Assembly (NCBI GenBank): GCA_934597725.1
Contig: CAKTSK010000018.1
Span: 1-37,748, forward strand
Direction: 5' to 3'
Length of the DNA stretch: 37,748 nucleotides
Origin: an uncultured Eubacteriales bacterium
GTDB taxonomy: Bacteria; Bacillota; Clostridia; Oscillospirales; Oscillospiraceae
In this document: positions 1 through 8,173 of the stretch, in pieces
Position numbering within the stretch: position 1 is the stretch's first letter
Layout of the letters: each line of letters starts with the position of its first letter
Translations under genes and position numbers: made by a program
The notes under the pieces: model-generated
Database searches by the model: none
Told to the model about the DNA's origin: nothing
The model's input: only the letters and a program-made list of their open reading frames with translations

Positions 1-87
1 GACAACTTAATGTCCGTTTTGGTGCTTCGTGTTTCTCTTACGTTGTTTAATTTACAAGGTGCACGCCGCTCTTGCGGAGTGAGTTAT

Positions 88-116
88 ATCTTAGCACAAC
101 TCTTTTTCGTTGTCAA
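88..116 (-). promoter_or_regulatory. Proximal promoter of a probable rRNA operon
   Basis: On the minus strand, TTGACA (111-116) is followed after exactly 17 nt by TAAGAT (88-93). Downstream comes a small CCGC/GCGG hairpin (66-77) and an A-rich leader reaching the window edge with no open gene. The tandem promoters plus non-coding leader resemble Firmicutes rrn operon leaders. The 16S gene itself is not in the window, so the target is an inference. Confidence 0.7.
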
Positions 117-189
117 GAGGTTTTTCAAGTTTTTTCAAACTTTTTTGTTTCTCGACTTCGTTTGCTCCGTGTCTCGCGACAGCTTTGTT

Positions 190-218
190 ATAATATCACT
201 TGCCCCCGTCTTTGTCAA
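190..218 (-). promoter_or_regulatory. Distal promoter of a probable rRNA operon
   Basis: On the minus strand, TTGACA (213-218), a 17-nt spacer and TATTAT (190-195) form a near-consensus housekeeping promoter about 100 bp upstream of a second one pointing the same way. A-tract-rich DNA lies between them. The promoter starts just after the end of the zinc-ribbon gene. Positions 1-262 otherwise contain no credible gene. Confidence 0.7.
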
Positions 219-262
219 GGGTTATTTTTCAGTTTTTTCATTTTTTTAGAAATCAGCCAGCA

Positions 263-667
263 TCAGCTTTTTTCCTCAAAGGTCGCGCCACACTGACGGC
301 AGGTCACTTTGATCTTCCCTTTCCCCCGGGGGACCCGGAGCTTTACGCCGCAGGAGGGGCACTTGAAGATCTTATACTGCCGCCGCTGCTCCATCTTTCC
401 CCGCCAGGTTTGTCCTACCCCTGCGCCTCGGGTCAGGGCAAGGAACTTCTGGTTCTCGGCGCGCCGACGCGCCAGGTTGGGGGAAAACGCACGGACACAA
501 AACACAGCCGCCGCCAGCAGGCAGCCCCAGTGAAACAGGTTGGCCAACCCCCGGACCGGCACCACCAGAGACACCACCCAGCAAAGGGCCGACAGCACCA
601 GGAGCGCGATATTCAGCGGATCGATCCCGTTTCTGCCATAAAACAAACGGTCTAACATTGCACGCAT
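263..667 (-). CDS. Small membrane protein with C-terminal zinc ribbon
   Basis: Predicted 134-residue protein. The N-terminal half has two hydrophobic segments (about residues 18-35 and 45-65), followed by a basic linker. The C-terminus has two CxxC pairs (CPSC and CRQC) about 20 residues apart, the usual arrangement of a zinc-ribbon or rubredoxin-like knuckle. The start at 667 is preferred because AGAGGCGAG sits just upstream; an in-frame ATG at 691 would add eight residues but has no good ribosome-binding site. The role is unknown: such membrane zinc ribbons are common in Clostridia and are not functionally assigned. It stands alone, with a promoter at 749-776, and is followed by the rRNA-type promoters. 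Confidence 0.8.
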   Translation of the reverse strand: MRAMLDRLFYGRNGIDPLNIALLVLSALCWVVSLVVPVRGLANLFHWGCLLAAAVFCVRAFSPNLARRRAENQKFLALTRGAGVGQTWRGKMEQRRQYKIFKCPSCGVKLRVPRGKGKIKVTCRQCGATFEEKS

Positions 668-748
668 CACGTCTCGCCTCTTTGATTCCAATGAATTGAA
701 CAGACTGTGCTTGGGGCAGCGCCAACAGGAGCACAGCGTTTTCTTAAT

Positions 749-776
749 AAGATAGTATATTCCCTCCGTTTGTCAA
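749..776 (-). promoter_or_regulatory. Candidate promoter of the zinc-ribbon gene
   Basis: Minus-strand TTGACA (771-776), a 16-nt spacer and TATCTT (749-754), about 80 nt upstream of the start codon. The -35 is perfect and the -10 is weak. Confidence 0.5.
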
Positions 777-862
777 TGGGTTTGGCGGAATGTTTACAAA
801 GAGATTACATTTCTCCTCTGTCTCCGCGCCAACGGCAGGGGGCGCCGCGCCTCTCTTCGCCG

Positions 863-1522
863 TCAGAAAAAGTGTTCGTCCCGGTCTCCTTCTCCCGCGC
901 TGGACACCAGATCGGACAAAGCGCTCTGGATGCCCTCCATCTCCTCCTGGGCCTGCACAAAAGCGGCGTGTACCTGGTCCAGCTCGCTCTCGGCAGAGGT
1001 GACCGCCTCCCGCAAGTCTCGTTTCAGCCGGTCGCAGCGGGCCTGGATCTCCAACACCCAGCGAACGCCTTCCGCGCGGATCTGGGCCGCTTGAGCCCGG
1101 GCCTTCTGCAAGGTGATCTGCGCCCGCTCGTGGGCCCCCACCTCAATGTCTCCTGCCGTGTCCTTGATCCGCTGCCAGGAGGCCGCATCCGGTCCCAGCT
1201 GCCGGACCCGGTCTGTCAGCTCTTCTGCTCGTTCTTCGGCAGCGGCCCGGGCGGTATCCGCCTCTTCCAGCACCTTCTGCGTGCGGGCCAGTTCTTCGGC
1301 CATTGCCTCCCGGGCAGCTGCCGCCTCTGCCGCCTGCTCTTTTGCTTCTGCAAGGGCTGTCTCTGCCTGGGTGCGGGCAGACTGCGCCTCCTCCAGCGCT
1401 TTGGTCAGCTCCAAGGTCTTGTCCTGGTTCTCCCGGGTGATCCGCGCCAAATAGTCCAACACATCCTGCCGGTGGAACCCACCGAATGCAGCGCTGCGAA
1501 ACTGACCCGCGTTCTCGTTCAT
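863..1522 (-). CDS. DivIVA-like coiled-coil protein
   Basis: 219 residues. The N-terminus contains FGGFHRQDVLDYL (about residues 13-25), which resembles the membrane-binding and dimerisation start of DivIVA/GpsB-type proteins (F-x-x-x-x-R-G-Y/D-x-x-x-V). The rest is almost entirely Ala/Glu/Arg-rich coiled coil (about 30-200) with an acidic tail. DivIVA-family proteins mark curved membrane and septa and recruit division, cell wall or sporulation factors. This one is diverged, so the partner is unknown. A strong AGGAGGAG ribosome-binding site precedes the ATG, and a promoter lies at 1592-1620. Monocistronic. Confidence 0.75.
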   Translation of the reverse strand: MNENAGQFRSAAFGGFHRQDVLDYLARITRENQDKTLELTKALEEAQSARTQAETALAEAKEQAAEAAAAREAMAEELARTQKVLEEADTARAAAEERAEELTDRVRQLGPDAASWQRIKDTAGDIEVGAHERAQITLQKARAQAAQIRAEGVRWVLEIQARCDRLKRDLREAVTSAESELDQVHAAFVQAQEEMEGIQSALSDLVSSAGEGDRDEHFF

Positions 1523-1591
1523 GGTTTCTCCTCCTAAACAATAAAAAAGGGCGCTCTTTCCCCTCTCAACGGTCGTGCTGATCGTTGGTTT

Positions 1592-1620
1592 ATTTTACCA
1601 TAGGAAGCGCCCCAATACAA
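1592..1620 (-). promoter_or_regulatory. Candidate promoter of the DivIVA-like gene
   Basis: Minus-strand TTGTAT (1615-1620), 17-nt spacer, TAAAAT (1592-1597). The intergenic stretch 1523-1833 is filled by this promoter, the divergent promoter at 1696-1724 and a hairpin at 1754-1782. Confidence 0.5.
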
Positions 1621-1695
1621 TCGCTTTCCCGAAAAACAGCGGTCCCCCGCCGTTTTGCTTCAAAGGTCGGCTGCTCCACCCCCGTTGGGAAAGGG

Positions 1696-1724
1696 TGGAA
1701 AAAAAACAGGGCCTGTGCTATAAT
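1696..1724 (+). promoter_or_regulatory. Promoter of the glycosyltransferase-CsaB gene
   Basis: TGGAAA (1696-1701), 17-nt spacer and a perfect TATAAT (1719-1724) preceded by TG one base upstream (extended -10). Predicted transcription starts about 100 nt before the ATG at 1834. Confidence 0.65.
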
Positions 1725-1753
1725 GCACACAAACCACGCAGAAAGACAGGCTC

Positions 1754-1782
1754 CACAGCATGGCCTGACGGCCCATGCTGTG
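1754..1782 (+). promoter_or_regulatory. Leader hairpin, possible attenuator
   Basis: CACAGCATGG (1754-1763) pairs perfectly with CCATGCTGTG (1773-1782), with extra GGCC/GGCC pairing inside. The sequence after the stem continues with a short T run. It lies between the promoter and the start codon at 1834, so it would be in the mRNA leader. It could be a weak terminator or a stabilising structure; no ligand-binding fold is recognised. Confidence 0.4.
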
Positions 1783-1833
1783 CTGTTTTGCCGGGGACCC
1801 GTTGTCCCCGATCTCTCAGTTTGGAGGGAGACC

Positions 1834-4074
1834 ATGAAAGTACTCCATTTGATCAGCGGCGGCGACACCGGCGGCGCCAAAACCCATGTACACACCCTGC
1901 TGGCCGGCTTATCTCCTAAAATCCAGGTCAAAATGGCCTGCTTCACCGAGGGGCCGTTTACCCAGGAGGCCCGGGAACTGGGGATCGACACCCTGGTCCT
2001 GCCCGGCCGGAACTTTTTCCGCAACCTGAAAAAGCTGGAACGGATGGTGAAGGACGAGCAGTTCGACCTGCTCCACAGCCACGGTGCGCGCGGCAACATG
2101 ATGGCCGCCTTTCTGGCCAAACGCACGGGCCTGCCCACGGTTTCCACCGTCCACAGCGACTATCGCCTGGATTATCTGGGCCGCCCGCTGTCCCGGCTGA
2201 CCTATGGCACCATCAACACCCTGGCGCTGCGTCTGCTGGACTACCGGATCGGTGTGTCCGACGCGATGGTGGATCTGCTGATCGACCGCAAGTTTGATCC
2301 CGAAAAGCTGTTTGCCATTTACAACGGCCTGGACTTTACTCCCCGCACCCCTGCCATGGACCGGCAGACCTACTTCCGCTCGGTGGGCCTGGACGCCGAC
2401 GAGCACTGTGTGGTGGCAGGCATCGCCGCCCGGCTCAACCCGGTCAAGGACATCGCCACGCTGATCCGCGGCTTTGCCCTGGCGCACCAGCAGTTCCCCG
2501 CCTTGCGCCTGCTCATCGCCGGAGACGGCGAGGAGATGGAAAACCTCAAGCAGCTGGCGGCAGAACTCGGGGTCACAAAGGAGGTCTGCTTTGCCGGCTG
2601 GATCTCGGATACCGATTCCTTCTATCACGCCCTGGACATCAATACCCTCACCTCCATCTCGGAGACCTTCCCCTATGCCCTGACCGAAGGGGCCCGGGCC
2701 GGGCTGCCTACGGTGAGCAGTCAGGTGGGCGGCGTGTCCTATCTGATCGACCACGGCGCCAACGGCTTCCTGTTCTCCCCGGGAGATCACAAGGCCCTGG
2801 CCGAGCATCTGCTGACCCTGGCCCGGGACCCCGCCCTGCGCCGCACCATGGGGCAGCGGCTGTATGACAAGGCCCGGCGGGATTTTTCCATCGAAGCCAC
2901 CATCCAGCGGCAGCTGGAGATCTACCAGTCCATCCTGCGTTATGAAAAAAAAGGGCGGGATCAGGTGGTCATCTGCGGGGCTTACGGACGGGGCAACGCC
3001 GGGGACGACGCCATTCTGCTGGCCATCCTCAACGAGCTGCGCTCCATCAACCCCGACCTGTCCTTCCAGGTCTTTTCCCGCAACCCCATGGAGACCCGGC
3101 GGACCTATCGGGTCAACGCCTTCTATACCTTCCATTTCTGGAAAGCCCTGTCTCACTTCAAGCACGCCAAGTTTTTCATCAACGGCGGCGGCTCCTTGAT
3201 GCAGGATGTCACCTCGTATCGTTCCCTGTGGTTCTATCTCTGGACCCTGGCCGCAGCCAAGCGCCACGGCTGCCCGGTGATCATGTACGGCTGCGGCATC
3301 GGTCCCATCCGCAGCCCCCGGAACCGGCTGCGGGCGGCCAAAGTCATGAACCACTATGTAGACGCCATCACGCTGCGGGACCCGGATTCCCTGAAAGAGC
3401 TGGAGATCCTGGGGGTCACCGAACCGGACATCGCCCTGTCGGCAGACACCACCGTCGGCCTGCCCACCGCTGCCCCGGAGGTCATCGACGGCATCCTGAA
3501 CAGCCTGGGCATCCCCACCGACGGCCAGTACATCGGCTTCATCCTCCGCCCCTGGCCCGGCTTCGAGGAGCGGGCCAAAGACATTGCCGCCGCAGCGGAC
3601 TACGCCTATGAGACCTACGGTCTGACCCCCCTGTTCTTCCCCATCGAGCCCCGGCTGGATGTGACGGCCGCCCAGCGGGTCACCCACTGGATGACCGCCC
3701 CCTTCCACGCCATCACAGAGGCATACACCGCCGCCCAGGCCATCGGCATCCTCTCCCGGATGCAGGTGGTCGTGTCCATGCGGCTGCACGGGCTGATCTT
3801 CTCCGCCAGCCAGGGCGTTCCTCTGGTGGGGATCGTCTATGACCAGAAGGTCAGCTCCTTCCTCTCCTACATCGGTCAGGATCTCTATGAAGATCTGCCC
3901 CACCTGTCTGCTCAGCGGCTGAAATCTCTCATCGACAGCGCAGTTGTCCGCCGGGAGGACACCCAGCTGCTGTCGGAGAGCGTGGAAAAGCTGCGCCGGA
4001 TGGACCAAGTGAACCGGAGAGTGCTGGAAAAATACGCCGCCCAACCCGAAACCGAAGAAAAGGAGTCCACCTGA
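1834..4074 (+). CDS. GT4 glycosyltransferase fused to CsaB-type pyruvyl transferase
   Basis: 746 residues with two enzymes in one chain. Residues 1-372 form a GT-B fold, family-4 glycosyltransferase: N-terminal GGDTGGA loop, VVAGIAARLNPVKD, and the E-x7-E nucleotide-sugar motif at E277/E285. Residues 377-720 form a polysaccharide pyruvyl transferase of the CsaB type: GRGNAGDDA near 384, NGGGSLMQD, and the conserved MRLHGLIFSASQGVP block. CsaB proteins transfer pyruvate from phosphoenolpyruvate to a wall polysaccharide; SLH domains bind that ketal. The start at 1834 is chosen for its GGAGGGAG site and because homology begins there; the frame stays open further upstream without similarity. An SLH protein is encoded nearby (5616-7976). 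The DUF3089 gene follows with zero spacing. Confidence 0.9.
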   Translation: MKVLHLISGGDTGGAKTHVHTLLAGLSPKIQVKMACFTEGPFTQEARELGIDTLVLPGRNFFRNLKKLERMVKDEQFDLLHSHGARGNMMAAFLAKRTGLPTVSTVHSDYRLDYLGRPLSRLTYGTINTLALRLLDYRIGVSDAMVDLLIDRKFDPEKLFAIYNGLDFTPRTPAMDRQTYFRSVGLDADEHCVVAGIAARLNPVKDIATLIRGFALAHQQFPALRLLIAGDGEEMENLKQLAAELGVTKEVCFAGWISDTDSFYHALDINTLTSISETFPYALTEGARAGLPTVSSQVGGVSYLIDHGANGFLFSPGDHKALAEHLLTLARDPALRRTMGQRLYDKARRDFSIEATIQRQLEIYQSILRYEKKGRDQVVICGAYGRGNAGDDAILLAILNELRSINPDLSFQVFSRNPMETRRTYRVNAFYTFHFWKALSHFKHAKFFINGGGSLMQDVTSYRSLWFYLWTLAAAKRHGCPVIMYGCGIGPIRSPRNRLRAAKVMNHYVDAITLRDPDSLKELEILGVTEPDIALSADTTVGLPTAAPEVIDGILNSLGIPTDGQYIGFILRPWPGFEERAKDIAAAADYAYETYGLTPLFFPIEPRLDVTAAQRVTHWMTAPFHAITEAYTAAQAIGILSRMQVVVSMRLHGLIFSASQGVPLVGIVYDQKVSSFLSYIGQDLYEDLPHLSAQRLKSLIDSAVVRREDTQLLSESVEKLRRMDQVNRRVLEKYAAQPETEEKEST

Positions 4075-5094
4075 ATGAAAAAAACACTGTTCGCCCTGGC
4101 CCTGGCGCTGGTCTGCCTGACTGGCTGCGGCCCCGTTCCCGCAGAAAACACTGCCCCGGAAGACACGTCCGCCGCAAAGACCGCTTACGATCAGGCAGAA
4201 AACTGGGCCTATCTGGACACGGGCGCACCCAAAAGCGCCGACGTCTTTTTCCTCTGCCCCACCGTTTACGCGGGAGCAGAGGACGCTTACAACCTCTCTC
4301 TGGATGACCAGGAGACCAAGGAAAACTTTGTGGGCGCCATCAACATGGAAAAAGACATCTATCCTGCCGCGTGCCGCTTTTTTGCACCGTACTACCGCCA
4401 GGTGGGGCTGAACGTCTATGAGCTGCCCGAAGAGGAACAAGACCCCTATTTCTCCCTGGCCTATCAGGACGTCAAGGACGCCTTCCTCTATTACCTTGAC
4501 CACTACAACCAGGGGCAGCCGATCCTGCTGGCGGGCTTTTCTCAGGGCGCGGACATGTGCCTGCGGCTGATGAAGGATTGCTTCACCACCCAGGAGCTGC
4601 AAGACCAGCTGGTGGCCTGCTATGCCATCGGCTGGCGGCTGACCCAAGAAGAGGTGGACCAGTTCCCCCAGCTGCGCCCGGCCACCGGAGAGACGGACAC
4701 CGGCGTAGTCGTCTCCTTCAACAGTGAGGCGCCGTCGGTGGAGGACTCCCTCCTTCTGCCCGCCGGGACCAAAAGCCTGTCCATCAATCCCCTCAACTGG
4801 CGCACGGACAGCACCCCGGCAGACAAGAGCGAAAACGACGGCGCTTGCTTTACGGATTACAGCGGCGCGATCCTCTCCGAGGTCCCCCAGCTCACCGGCG
4901 CTTATCTGGACCCCGTCCGCGGCGCGCTGAAAGTGCCCGATATATCCCCGACGGACTATCCCCCCGGTCTTTCGATCTTCTCCGAGGGCGTCTATCACTT
5001 ATATGACTATCAGTTCTTCTATCGCAACCTCCAGGAAAACACCAGCCTCCGGCTGGAACACTATCTGGCCGCCCAGCAGGATGCAGCCGCCTGA
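4075..5094 (+). CDS. DUF3089 family lipoprotein, alpha/beta-hydrolase type
   Basis: 339 residues. The signal peptide ends in a lipobox LTGC (Cys18), so it is probably a membrane-anchored lipoprotein outside the cell. The body matches the DUF3089 pattern: ADVFFLCPTVY near 55, and a nucleophile elbow GFSQG with Ser156, as in serine esterases/lipases. The ATG directly abuts the stop codon of the upstream glycosyltransferase-CsaB gene, so the two are probably co-translated. This suggests a role in editing or de-esterifying a cell-envelope polymer or lipid; the substrate is not known. A terminator hairpin follows at 5114-5163. Confidence 0.85.
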   Translation: MKKTLFALALALVCLTGCGPVPAENTAPEDTSAAKTAYDQAENWAYLDTGAPKSADVFFLCPTVYAGAEDAYNLSLDDQETKENFVGAINMEKDIYPAACRFFAPYYRQVGLNVYELPEEEQDPYFSLAYQDVKDAFLYYLDHYNQGQPILLAGFSQGADMCLRLMKDCFTTQELQDQLVACYAIGWRLTQEEVDQFPQLRPATGETDTGVVVSFNSEAPSVEDSLLLPAGTKSLSINPLNWRTDSTPADKSENDGACFTDYSGAILSEVPQLTGAYLDPVRGALKVPDISPTDYPPGLSIFSEGVYHLYDYQFFYRNLQENTSLRLEHYLAAQQDAAA

Positions 5095-5113
5095 TCCCCC
5101 CCACTGAACCCAA

Positions 5114-5163
5114 AAAGCGCCCCGTTTCCCCCGGCCATGTGCCGGCAGGAAGCAGGGCGCTTT
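5114..5163. terminator. Bidirectional terminator between convergent genes
   Basis: AAAGCGCCC (5114-5122) pairs with GGGCGCTTT (5155-5163), with an inner CCGGC/GCCGG stem (5131-5145). It sits between the ends of the DUF3089 gene (plus) and the thioesterase gene (minus), so it can serve both. Confidence 0.7.
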
Positions 5164-5167
5164 CTCG

Positions 5168-5599
5168 TTATTGATTTTCCGTGCTGGTCTCTGACCCGGT
5201 ATCACGGACCACATACCCGTTTACCGTGACAAAGGCGACCTCCGTCCCAAGGTCATCGGTCACGCGGATCTCATAGAAACAAATGCGCTTGCCGTCCTTC
5301 ACCTGTCTGGCTTCCGCAGTCAGGCGCGATCCCTGGGCAGATTTCAGGAAGGTGATCTGGGATGCCTGGGTCACCACATCCCGCCCCCGCTGGTTGGCCG
5401 CCACCGCAAAGGCAAAATCTGCCAGGGTGAAGATCGTCCCGCCCATGGGGATCCCCAGTGCGTTGCAGTGCCGGGGCTGGATCTCCATGGAGCAGCGGGC
5501 ATAGCCATAGTCCGCCTCGTCGATCACCGCGCCCAGGCCCTCCGAAACGAAAAGGTCCTGGATAAATTTCTCCTGTAGTCTCTTCAAATTTTCTGCCAT
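5168..5599 (-). CDS. PaaI-type hotdog-fold acyl-CoA thioesterase
   Basis: 143 residues, the usual size of the PaaI/YbgC hotdog family. The core motif HCNALGIPMGGTIFTLAD (about 44-61) corresponds to the conserved N-x-x-G-x-x-x-GG-x-x-x-x-x-x-D block in which Asn46, the Gly pair and Asp61 form the active site. These enzymes hydrolyse acyl-CoA, often aromatic or medium-chain, in the cytoplasm; the substrate cannot be told here. It lies only 16 nt upstream of the end of the M13 peptidase gene on the same strand, so it may be read through from there or have its own promoter. Ends in TAA. Confidence 0.85.
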   Translation of the reverse strand: MAENLKRLQEKFIQDLFVSEGLGAVIDEADYGYARCSMEIQPRHCNALGIPMGGTIFTLADFAFAVAANQRGRDVVTQASQITFLKSAQGSRLTAEARQVKDGKRICFYEIRVTDDLGTEVAFVTVNGYVVRDTGSETSTENQ

Positions 5600-5615
5600 T
5601 GTCTCACCTTATTCT

Positions 5616-7976
5616 TTACCAAATCGTCACGCGCTGCTCCGGGGACAACCACATGGCGTCGTCCTCGGTGATGCCGAAGGCCTCATAAAACGCATCAAAA
5701 TTCTGCAAAACCACGTTGGCGCGGAGTTTGTCCGGGGCGTGGACGTCGTTCTGGGCCAAATAGGCCCGGATCTGGCGGGGATAGCTGGCGTACCAGGTCT
5801 CGGCCACGGCGGTATACAGGGCGGCATAGTCCGGGTCCTCCAGCCGGCCGGCGATCTCGGTGATGCAGGCCACCGCGCCCAGGTCGGCGATGTTCTCCGA
5901 CAGGGTCAGTTCTCCGCTGCAGACGATGCCGGGGGCGGCTTCCACCCCATCATAGAGGTCCACCACCTGGGCACACCGCTGCTGGAAGGCGGCGTAGTCC
6001 TCCGCCGTCCACCAGTCGGCGGCGTTGCCGTTCTCGTCGTACTTGGCGCCGTTGTTGTCAAAGGCATGGGTGATCTCGTGGGCGATCACATAGCCGATGC
6101 CCCCCAAGTTCTCCTCGTAAGAGGCATCCACGTCGTACAGAGGCGCCTGGAGGATGCCCGCCGGGAAGGTGATGGAGTTGGCCGAGGGCAGATACATGGC
6201 GTTGACCGTGTAGACCGTCATGCCCCACAGCTCTTCCGGGACCCCTTCCTTTTGCAGGGCAATGCTCTGCTCCCGCAAAGCCTGGTTGATGGCCAGCAGG
6301 TTCTGATAAAAACTGCCGCCCTCGTCCTGGGACAAGATGGGTACACCGGCCATGCTGTCCTCCCAGTCGTTGGGGTAGCCCAGGTTCAGCTGCATGGTGT
6401 CCAGCTTGTTCAGGGCCTTCTCCTTGGTGGTCTGGCTCATCCAGTCCAGCGCCTGGATGCGCTGGCGGTAGACGGCCAAAATATCCTGGACCATGCGCTC
6501 TACGCCGGCTTTGGCCTCAGCGGAGAAGCAGCGGTCCACATAGGACATGCCCAGGCCGTCGCTGAAATAGGTCTGGACAAACTGAGCCGCCTGTTCTTCC
6601 TTGGACAGAGAACCAGAGACGCCCAGATAATTCTGGTTGAAGGCCTCGGCAGTTTTCTGGAAGTCCTCGTGCAGGGCCTGCCCCAAGCTGGTGGCCAGAC
6701 TCAGGCGGCAATAGGCCTTAAGGGTAGCTAGGGCGTTTTCCGAGGCAAAAACCTTTCCCCAGGCCTGGAGCTGACCGGGGTCCAGCACCTGGAGCCGGTC
6801 GGTCTGGACCAGTCCCGTCAGAGCAAACAGGGCCGCCAGATCGGTGCCGGGGAACATGGCCTGGAGCTGGTCCATGGTGTAGATGTTATACGTCTTATCT
6901 ACATCCCCCAGCTCCTGGTTGTCCATGCTGGCAGCGGCCAGAGCGGTATCGGTCTGCCAGACCAGCTCCGCCTGAGCCTGGGCATCGGCCTTGCTCTGGC
7001 CCAGCAGGACCAGCAGGTCGGTGAGATAGGTCAGGTAGGCCGTCTTCTGGGCCTCGGTGGCCCCGGCATAGCCATACTTGCCCAAGGCAGGGCTGGCCCC
7101 GGCAAAGATCAGAACGCACTGGTCGCTGTTCTTGGCATCGATGGTCAGGCCAAAGCCCAGGAGGGCGTTCACGCCGGTCTCTTTATAGATCTTGGCGTGG
7201 ACTTCCATCAGCTCCTCCACCGTCTTGGCCTGATCAATGGCGGTCAGGTAGGGCTGAATGGGAGTGATACCCGCCTGGTTGCGGGCGTCGGTGTCCAGGA
7301 TGTTGTTGTAAAAATGCACGATCTGCCGCTCGCCCTCGGTTTTCGCGCCGCCGCTGACCAACTCCTGGATCAGGCCGCTGACCTCATCGCTGACTTGGAT
7401 GGACAGGTCGGTCAGGGTAGAGGTGCCGGAGTAACCGGGCTGGATGACGCTGTTGTCCAGGGCGGTTTTGTTCACCGTGGCATAGAAGTCGTCCTTCAGA
7501 TTGCTCCCCTCCAGAGCATAAGTCCGCCGGAGGAAGAGGTCCAGCTGCTTTTCGGTGATGGGCCGGTCAGGGGAAAAGGTGGTGGCGCTGGTGCCTGCCA
7601 CGATGCCCGAGGCCAGCACACTCTTCAACTCCGTCTGGGCCCAGGCAGGGATGTCCGTGAAGTTGGCGGCGGGATAGCCGCTGCGGGCGTTGTCCCCCAC
7701 CGGCGTGGGCAGGCCGTCAAAGGCCCGCTGGAGCATCACCAGGGCCTGGACCCGGGTGACCGGATCATCCTCGTGCAGGCTGCCATCCGGGTAACCCTTC
7801 AGAATGTCCTCATAGGTCACGTCTTCGTGGTAATCTTTCGCCGCAGCCAGCAGGGTCGCCGCCGTCTCGCCGCGCGTCAAGGGCGAATCTTCTGCCGCAC
7901 CAGCCCAGGGAACGCAGCTGACCAGTAGCAGCGCCGTCAGCGCCGCCGACGTGGTTCGTTTGATCCAATGTTTCAT
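5616..7976 (-). CDS. SLH-domain M13 (neprilysin/PepO) metallopeptidase
   Basis: 786 residues. Signal peptide 1-28 (AGA-AED cleavage; the LLVSC segment could alternatively be read as a lipobox). Two SLH-like repeats follow (about 31-90 and 105-157, including GYPDGSLHEDDPVTR and TTFSPDRPITEKQ). From about 160 to the end is an M13 zinc endopeptidase: VNAMYLPSANSITFPAGIL substrate-binding block, zinc motif HEITH (633-637), third ligand Glu694 in ENIADLGA. M13 enzymes cleave short peptides outside the cell. The SLH repeats should hold it on a pyruvylated wall polymer, for which the window supplies a CsaB-type enzyme. Only two SLH repeats are visible; three is the common number. Promoter 8022-8050, ribosome-binding site AAGGAGAT. 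Confidence 0.93.
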   Translation of the reverse strand: MKHWIKRTTSAALTALLLVSCVPWAGAAEDSPLTRGETAATLLAAAKDYHEDVTYEDILKGYPDGSLHEDDPVTRVQALVMLQRAFDGLPTPVGDNARSGYPAANFTDIPAWAQTELKSVLASGIVAGTSATTFSPDRPITEKQLDLFLRRTYALEGSNLKDDFYATVNKTALDNSVIQPGYSGTSTLTDLSIQVSDEVSGLIQELVSGGAKTEGERQIVHFYNNILDTDARNQAGITPIQPYLTAIDQAKTVEELMEVHAKIYKETGVNALLGFGLTIDAKNSDQCVLIFAGASPALGKYGYAGATEAQKTAYLTYLTDLLVLLGQSKADAQAQAELVWQTDTALAAASMDNQELGDVDKTYNIYTMDQLQAMFPGTDLAALFALTGLVQTDRLQVLDPGQLQAWGKVFASENALATLKAYCRLSLATSLGQALHEDFQKTAEAFNQNYLGVSGSLSKEEQAAQFVQTYFSDGLGMSYVDRCFSAEAKAGVERMVQDILAVYRQRIQALDWMSQTTKEKALNKLDTMQLNLGYPNDWEDSMAGVPILSQDEGGSFYQNLLAINQALREQSIALQKEGVPEELWGMTVYTVNAMYLPSANSITFPAGILQAPLYDVDASYEENLGGIGYVIAHEITHAFDNNGAKYDENGNAADWWTAEDYAAFQQRCAQVVDLYDGVEAAPGIVCSGELTLSENIADLGAVACITEIAGRLEDPDYAALYTAVAETWYASYPRQIRAYLAQNDVHAPDKLRANVVLQNFDAFYEAFGITEDDAMWLSPEQRVTIW

Positions 7977-8021
7977 GGGGGATCTCCTTTTTTCCAGTTT
8001 TCGGCAATACCGTCTGACATA

Positions 8022-8050
8022 AATCTACTCCATATTATTTCTCTTGTCAA
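8022..8050 (-). promoter_or_regulatory. Promoter of the SLH-M13 peptidase gene
   Basis: Minus-strand TTGACA (8045-8050), 17-nt spacer, TAGATT (8022-8027). About 45 nt upstream of the start codon and divergent from the GntR promoter. Confidence 0.75.
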
Positions 8051-8136
8051 CACTCCTCATACAGGCGGCGGGGCGTTTTCAGCCTGTGGCTCTTCCTGCC
8101 TGTTTTCTGAAAAAATCGAAACAGGTTCCACTTCCC

Positions 8137-8165
8137 TTGACACAGGATCTTTCTTGTGCTATATT
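8137..8165 (+). promoter_or_regulatory. Promoter of the GntR-ABC transporter operon
   Basis: Perfect TTGACA (8137-8142), 17-nt spacer, TATATT (8160-8165). The palindromic operator starts 8 bp after the -10, over the likely transcription start. Confidence 0.85.
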
Positions 8166-8173
8166 ATCAATAC

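Noticed and set aside
1909..4998. 1029-codon minus-strand ORF
   Set aside because: GC-rich shadow of the glycosyltransferase-CsaB and DUF3089 genes, low-complexity Gly/Gln/Val composition, no domain.
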